A stretch of DNA of 7,977 nt from contig JAQTLI010000106.1 of assembly GCA_028714995.1 (NCBI GenBank), positions 1-7,977 on the forward strand, written 5' to 3'. The stretch comes from Methylobacter sp. (GTDB taxonomy: Bacteria; Pseudomonadota; Gammaproteobacteria; Methylococcales; Methylomonadaceae). Shown here piece by piece: positions 4,744 to 7,977 of this stretch. The number at the start of each line of letters is the position of its first letter. The first letter of the stretch is position 1. The notes below the pieces were generated by a model. The model was not told where the DNA came from and did no database searches. It worked only from the letters and a program-made list of their open reading frames with translations. The position numbers and the translations under genes were made by a program.

Positions 4744-5826
4744 TTAGAGTACCGTAATTTCCAGGCCGTTAGCCAGGAAAGTAATGTCTGCATATTGGCA
4801 CGCACCTTCCTTATGCTGAAAAAGACTAACGGCAATCAGCCAGACTTTAACGATATTGTTTGGAATTGATCCGCCTATGGCGTTGATGTAGTCCTGATAA
4901 ACGTCCCGCTCTTCATTAAGCCATTCACCCAATCCTTGCGGGCCGGAACGAATGACGACATGGGTCTCTCGCGCAGTCCAAGTCGGGATTGGGCAACGGT
5001 ATGTCGTTTCAGGCGGCAGTTCGGCGCTCCAGTAATAGGTAATGTCCTGACCGTTATCGAATTCGACGGCGATGCTTAAATAGTCGTGGGTGGGCAGGGT
5101 GTCTTCCCGCACAGATGAGGGCAAGACATCCATTTTCCAAGACCAACGCAAGCGGATATCCGGTTTAAATGGCAGAAAAACAGGCTTTTGCAACAGGCCG
5201 GTGTCATTGTGGGTATGACAGCATATCGCCAACTCCTTTGCCGGTACTGTACAGGATTGATAAATTTCGGCAGGCCCTATGAACCATAGATAATCCCAGC
5301 CTTCCGGTGAAATAACGGGCGAAACCAAGCGGTCAATTTCCATTGCAATCAGGTTGTTCACGTCGCCATGATTGGCAAGACATTTCAAGCTTTCCAGTGT
5401 ATTGCCCTGCCAGCGAATAAGTAGTACGGACAGATTGCCCGTGACCATGTCGTACCCTTCATCCGGCGTTACCAGTTCGCCTGTCTTGCTGGCCCATTCC
5501 CCCGGAAAATAACTGGCCAGATAAAGCCGCCCCGATTGCTTTGCTGTAAAACTGTGGCTGTCACGGGTGCCGCGGAATATCTTGCCGTCTTGCCCAATAC
5601 GAAACCACAGCTGAAAGTTGGGTTCCAGCGTGATGGGCAGATCTTTAAACTGGGTTTGTCCGGCGGCGAAAGACGTCAGGCTATCGCCTGCTTCAACATC
5701 AAGGCCGGTATCAAGCCAGGGCTTTTGGTCGGATTGAATATCAAAAAAACGATGCTCATAAATAACATCTTCTGTAACATTGCCCAGCTATTTGTTAAAG
5801 CCCGACTTAAATTCAATAACATTCAT
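4744..5826 (-). CDS. DUF3047-type protein with N-terminal beta-sandwich, interrupted by TAG at codon 13
   Basis: AAGGA precedes ATG 5826 at good spacing. The frame runs 12 codons (MNVIEFKSGFNK), meets TAG at 5788-5790, then stays open to TAA at 4744-4746, for 360 codons in total. The region at about 70-140 (LWFRIG, RGTRDSHSF, GRLYLASYFPGEW, TPDEGY, LLIRW) resembles LecA-like galactose-binding beta-sandwich modules. The C-terminal part, at about 235-355 (ITYYWSAELP, ETHVVIRSG, LGEWLNEERDVYQDY, KVWLIAVS, YADITF), resembles DUF3047, whose function is unknown. The first in-frame ATG after the TAG is at 5448. Starting there would delete most of the sandwich, so the long reading is biologically more sensible. 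I see no signal peptide in this frame. The gene is convergent with olsA and divergent from the AraC-type regulator, which may control it. Confidence 0.7.
5788..5790 (-). other. in-frame amber codon in the DUF3047-type gene
   Basis: The minus strand reads AAC AAA TAG CTG GGC, codon 13 after a well-placed ATG. Coding sequence of the same protein continues in the same frame. As with the alkaline phosphatase amber, the following base is C and one transition from TGG or CAG would explain it. Confidence 0.7.
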
Positions 5827-5882
5827 GGTATGTCCTTTAATTTTTATGGTTGGTAACGTGCATGAAAATCAGTTCGTAGGAT

Positions 5883-5888
5883 TATAAT
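5883..5888 (+). promoter_or_regulatory. candidate -10 of the AraC-type gene
   Basis: This is a perfect TATAAT, 35 bases before ATG 5924. No clear -35 is visible 17 bases upstream, so it may depend on an activator, possibly the regulator itself. The whole divergent gap (5827-5923) has no Pho-box array that I can see. Confidence 0.4.
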
Positions 5889-5923
5889 CAGATCATCAAA
5901 ATAAAATCTTGTATGAACTGGCT

Positions 5924-6688
5924 ATGCTAAAAATTTATCCTGCATATATGCGCTTGTTTATCTGGCGGGGTCGGTCGCTTTATTTTGGGCCGTCGGTACA
6001 TCTGGATACGCACAGCTATGCAACAGTGGCATTGCATGTCGGCATCTACCGGCCTTTCAGGATAAAAATCGCAAACGACGCATGGCAGAGCTGTCGCTGT
6101 GCAATTGTCCCCGCCGGTATTCAGCATGAGCTTGATTTTCAAGGCGGCATACACGGCAAGATATTTATTGAAAGAGACAGTTCCGATTACCTGTATTTCA
6201 AGCGCCGGTTTGCTTGCCTGGAGCAATCGCCGACAGTTTTTCAGGATGATGAACTGATCGATCAACTGCGCTGGATTTATGAAACAGATCCCGATAAAGC
6301 CGTTATTGAAAGCTGTCTGGACAACTTGTTGCGCTGTGACGGAGATTTGAACCTAGTGGTCGATCCGCGGGTACAGGCCGCTATCGATCTGATTTGCGAT
6401 GAGCCGGATTGCAACTTCTCACAAGAATATTTGGCCGATAGGGCCGATCTTTCGCCCTCACGATTTCTGCATTTGTTTAAAGAGCATACGGATGTCCCTT
6501 ATCGGCGTTTCAGGACATGGAAACGGTTGTTTTTAGCGTTGGATAGTTTAAGTGCTACGGATAATATGACCATTGCCGCGCTGGATGCCGGATTTGCAGA
6601 TGCGACCCATTTCAGCCACAGCTTTCGCGATTCCTTTGGAATAAACCCGGCTTATGTATTCCGGGGAATTAACCGCTTTGAAACTTAA
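5924..6688 (+). CDS. AraC-family transcriptional regulator
   Basis: The product is a 254-residue DNA-binding regulator from ATG 5924; TTG 5909 and ATG 5948 are alternatives, and none has a strong ribosome site. The N-terminal half (to about 95) is beta-rich and cupin-like, with VPAGIQHELDF, and probably senses a ligand. The C-terminal AraC domain (about 150-250) has both helix-turn-helix units: YLADRADLSPSRFLHLFKEH (about 169-188) and MTIAALDAGFADATHFSHSF followed by RDSFGINP (about 215-242), the family signature. The length is typical for AraC proteins. The gene is divergent from the DUF3047-type gene, the commonest arrangement for a local regulator and its target. The ligand is unknown. It ends 22 bases before the Pho-box array of the next gene, so the two are probably separate transcripts. 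Confidence 0.88.
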   Translation: MLKIYPAYMRLFIWRGRSLYFGPSVHLDTHSYATVALHVGIYRPFRIKIANDAWQSCRCAIVPAGIQHELDFQGGIHGKIFIERDSSDYLYFKRRFACLEQSPTVFQDDELIDQLRWIYETDPDKAVIESCLDNLLRCDGDLNLVVDPRVQAAIDLICDEPDCNFSQEYLADRADLSPSRFLHLFKEHTDVPYRRFRTWKRLFLALDSLSATDNMTIAALDAGFADATHFSHSFRDSFGINPAYVFRGINRFET

Positions 6689-6709
6689 TTACTTAATTTG
6701 CGCGCCCTG

Positions 6710-6738
6710 GTTTCATCATTCTGTCATGAGCCTGTTAT
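6710..6738 (+). promoter_or_regulatory. Pho-box array upstream of the PssA-like gene
   Basis: GTTTCAT (6710), CTGTCAT (6721, perfect consensus) and CTGTTAT (6732, six of seven) start exactly 11 bases apart with 4-base spacers. A perfect TATAAT lies at 6753-6758, 14 bases past the last unit, slightly more than the usual 10. Together they form a convincing PhoB-activated promoter. Confidence 0.75.
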
Positions 6739-6752
6739 ATGCTTTCAGGAGA

Positions 6753-6758
6753 TATAAT
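6753..6758 (+). promoter_or_regulatory. -10 element of the PssA-like gene
   Basis: This is a perfect TATAAT. It overlaps ATG 6757 and is preceded by AGGAG (6747-6751), so the same bases could instead be a ribosome site and start codon. If this is the -10, transcription begins near 6765 and translation must start at ATG 6778, which has AGGG 6 bases upstream. Confidence 0.5.
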
Positions 6759-6777
6759 GTTTACCACAGGGTGCAAT

Positions 6778-7290
6778 ATGAAAATTTTAAGTCTAATGAA
6801 AGTTGCTGATATTTTTACTGTTGGAAATCTGTGCTGCGGCATCCTTTCGATTTTGCTGGCAATTGATGGTTTTTACGATTTAAGCGCATTGCTGCTGTTT
6901 TTGGCGGTGGTGTTTGATGTACTTGACGGCAAAATAGCCGGTCTATTGCATCAAAAGAATCTTTTCGGCAAACAGATCGACTCCATGTCTGATCTGGTAT
7001 CCTTTGGCGTTGCTCCCGCCTTGTTGTTTTATTCTCTGAGTTCCCCCGGTGTATTAGGTATCGCAGTAGCGTTGTTTTTTGTCGCCTGCGGCATGCTTCG
7101 GCTTGCACGCTATAACATTTCAGAAGGAGCAGGTTTCGAAGGAGTTCCTATTACTGTGAATGGTGTACTGTTCCCCGCCCTTTTTCTGCTTTTTGGCAGC
7201 TTCCCTCAAAGTCTGAATTATTGGCCGATGGTCTTTTTAATTCAGGGTTTCCTGATGATTTCTACATTTAAAGTATCGCGGATATTCTGA
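6778..7290 (+). CDS. pssA: CDP-alcohol phosphatidyltransferase, PssA type (phosphatidylserine synthase-like)
   Basis: This is a membrane enzyme family that joins CDP-diacylglycerol to an alcohol; PssA uses L-serine. From ATG 6778 it is 170 residues, close to short type II PssA proteins. The N-terminus DIFTVGNLCCGILSILLA fits PssA. The CDP-alcohol motif runs from Asp47 to Asp72: Asp47, Asp50, Gly51, Ala54, then Gly64, Asp68, Asp72. The usual Arg after Ala54 is Gly55, which may alter CDP binding or substrate. Several hydrophobic spans follow (about 76-105, 128-142, 150-163). ATG 6757 has a stronger ribosome site but overlaps the likely -10. The gene has its own Pho-box array, unexpected for phospholipid synthesis and suggestive of a role in phosphate-stress lipid change. 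The exact substrate is not certain. Confidence 0.8.
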   Translation: MKILSLMKVADIFTVGNLCCGILSILLAIDGFYDLSALLLFLAVVFDVLDGKIAGLLHQKNLFGKQIDSMSDLVSFGVAPALLFYSLSSPGVLGIAVALFFVACGMLRLARYNISEGAGFEGVPITVNGVLFPALFLLFGSFPQSLNYWPMVFLIQGFLMISTFKVSRIF

Positions 7291-7358
7291 TCTCTCTCAT
7301 TTGAATGATCCAGTCGGAAAAAAGAATTATTATCGCAACCTGTTTTTCCGGAAATAGG

Positions 7359-7376
7359 GTTACATTTGTCTTTCAT
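7359..7376 (+). promoter_or_regulatory. possible Pho box upstream of the M14 carboxypeptidase gene
   Basis: GTTACAT (7359-7365) and CTTTCAT (7370-7376) are spaced 11 bases apart and match the PhoB half-site at 4 and 6 of 7. TATAAC (7381-7386) could be the -10, ending 14 bases before ATG 7401. It is weaker than the other arrays, with only two units. Confidence 0.4.
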
Positions 7377-7400
7377 AGACTATAACTGCTATTTTGGATT

Positions 7401-7977
7401 ATGACTGGCATTAAATTTCCTGAACTTGAACAACTTGAACGTATTATTGAGCAATTAGGAGACCGGGCTCAAATTGAGGTAATAGAAAAGATTCAATACC
7501 AAGATCATGAATTTCCCATTCATTGCATTACTCTGGGGTCAACTCGGCCCGATGCGCCTGTATTAGCCTTTTTTGGCGGTGTGCATGGGCTGGAAAAGAT
7601 TGGTTCTGAAGTGATCCTGTCTTATATGCAAACCGTCAGTCAGTTGCTGGACTGGGATGAGGAATTTCTGGTTCGGCTTGAGAATTCCCGGCTGGTATTT
7701 GTCCCTATTGTCAATCCGGTAGGTGTTTGTCTGGGCACGCGCTGCAATGGCAACGGTGTTGATTTGATGCGAAATTCACCTGTGGAAGGCGTGGGCGCAA
7801 CCCGCATTTACAGCGGTCACCGCATTTCCCCACGCCTGCCCTGGTATCGGGGTGATAAGTCCAAAATGGAAAAGGAAGCACAAGCCTTGTGTCGCGTTGT
7901 GGATCAACATCTGTTCAATTCGCCTTTGTCCATCGCCCTAGATTTGCACTCGGGATTCGGCATTCAGGACCGCTTAT
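7401..7977 (+). CDS. M14-type zinc carboxypeptidase (succinylglutamate desuccinylase/aspartoacylase-like), N-terminal part
   Basis: The frame is open from ATG 7401 to the right edge (192 codons). Zinc and substrate motifs of the M14 fold are visible: GGVHGLEKIG with His62 and Glu65, VPIVNPVG (101-108), DLMRNS with Arg124 and Asn125, PWYRG (147-151), and ALDLHSGFG with His183 as third ligand. The catalytic Glu should lie beyond the window. There is no signal peptide, so it probably acts in the cytoplasm on a small amide or peptide substrate. TTGGA lies close before the ATG. It has its own possible Pho box and is separated from the PssA-like gene by 110 bases. The substrate cannot be told from the sequence. 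Confidence 0.82.
   Translation, partial: MTGIKFPELEQLERIIEQLGDRAQIEVIEKIQYQDHEFPIHCITLGSTRPDAPVLAFFGGVHGLEKIGSEVILSYMQTVSQLLDWDEEFLVRLENSRLVFVPIVNPVGVCLGTRCNGNGVDLMRNSPVEGVGATRIYSGHRISPRLPWYRGDKSKMEKEAQALCRVVDQHLFNSPLSIALDLHSGFGIQDRL

Noticed and set aside
5536..5856. Plus-strand open frame of 106 codons
   Set aside because: It lies wholly opposite the N-terminal part of the DUF3047-type gene and has no recognisable protein features.
5860..5882. Pho box in the DUF3047 / AraC divergent gap
   Set aside because: One TTTTCAT heptamer on the minus strand has no 11-base partner that resembles the consensus.
7315..7350. Inverted repeat CGGAAAAA / TTTTTCCG after the PssA-like gene
   Set aside because: The stem is mostly A-T with a 20-base loop and no T tract beyond it; too weak to call a terminator.

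Overview
The window looks like chromosomal DNA of a gammaproteobacterium, possibly a methanotroph of the Methylococcales. That is inferred from protein style and gene content only, since no rRNA or methane-oxidation gene is present. Coding density is moderate and genes lie on both strands. I see no tRNA, rRNA, CRISPR array, transposase or phage gene.

Layout, left to right: the N-terminal part of a CYTH/CHAD-like protein runs off the left edge (minus strand). A roughly 390-base gap follows, holding one worn copy of a 51-bp repeat. Next come a 45-aa single-span membrane protein (minus) and an alkaline phosphatase (minus). A divergent control region leads to two overlapping acyltransferase genes (olsB-like and olsA/plsC-like, plus strand), the pair that makes ornithine lipids. 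A bipartite hairpin lies between olsA and a convergent DUF3047-type protein (minus). An AraC-family regulator (plus) is divergent from that gene. A CDP-alcohol phosphatidyltransferase of the PssA type follows (plus), and the start of an M14-type zinc carboxypeptidase runs off the right edge.

The unifying theme is phosphate limitation. Arrays of PhoB-type half-sites (consensus CTGTCAT, strict 11-bp period) lie upstream of the 45-aa protein (four half-sites), olsBA (four to five), the PssA-like gene (three) and, more weakly, the M14 gene (two). Alkaline phosphatase and replacement of phospholipids by phosphorus-free ornithine lipids are classic Pho-regulon functions. The 45-aa protein and the PssA-like enzyme look like less expected members.

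Three further oddities stand out. First, two genes are each interrupted by a single in-frame TAG while the frame on both sides stays intact. In alkaline phosphatase the TAG cuts off the last 46 residues, including the final zinc-ligand histidine. In the DUF3047 gene it falls at codon 13 behind a good ribosome binding site. None of the seven gene ends visible here uses TAG. Second, a 51-bp, 17-codon repeat able to fold into two hairpins (one with a GNRA loop) has entered olsB in frame: two tandem copies near the N-terminus, and one full plus one partial copy at the C-terminus, where it abuts the olsA start. Third, the ribosome binding site of the 45-aa gene is part of a perfect 9-bp inverted repeat.
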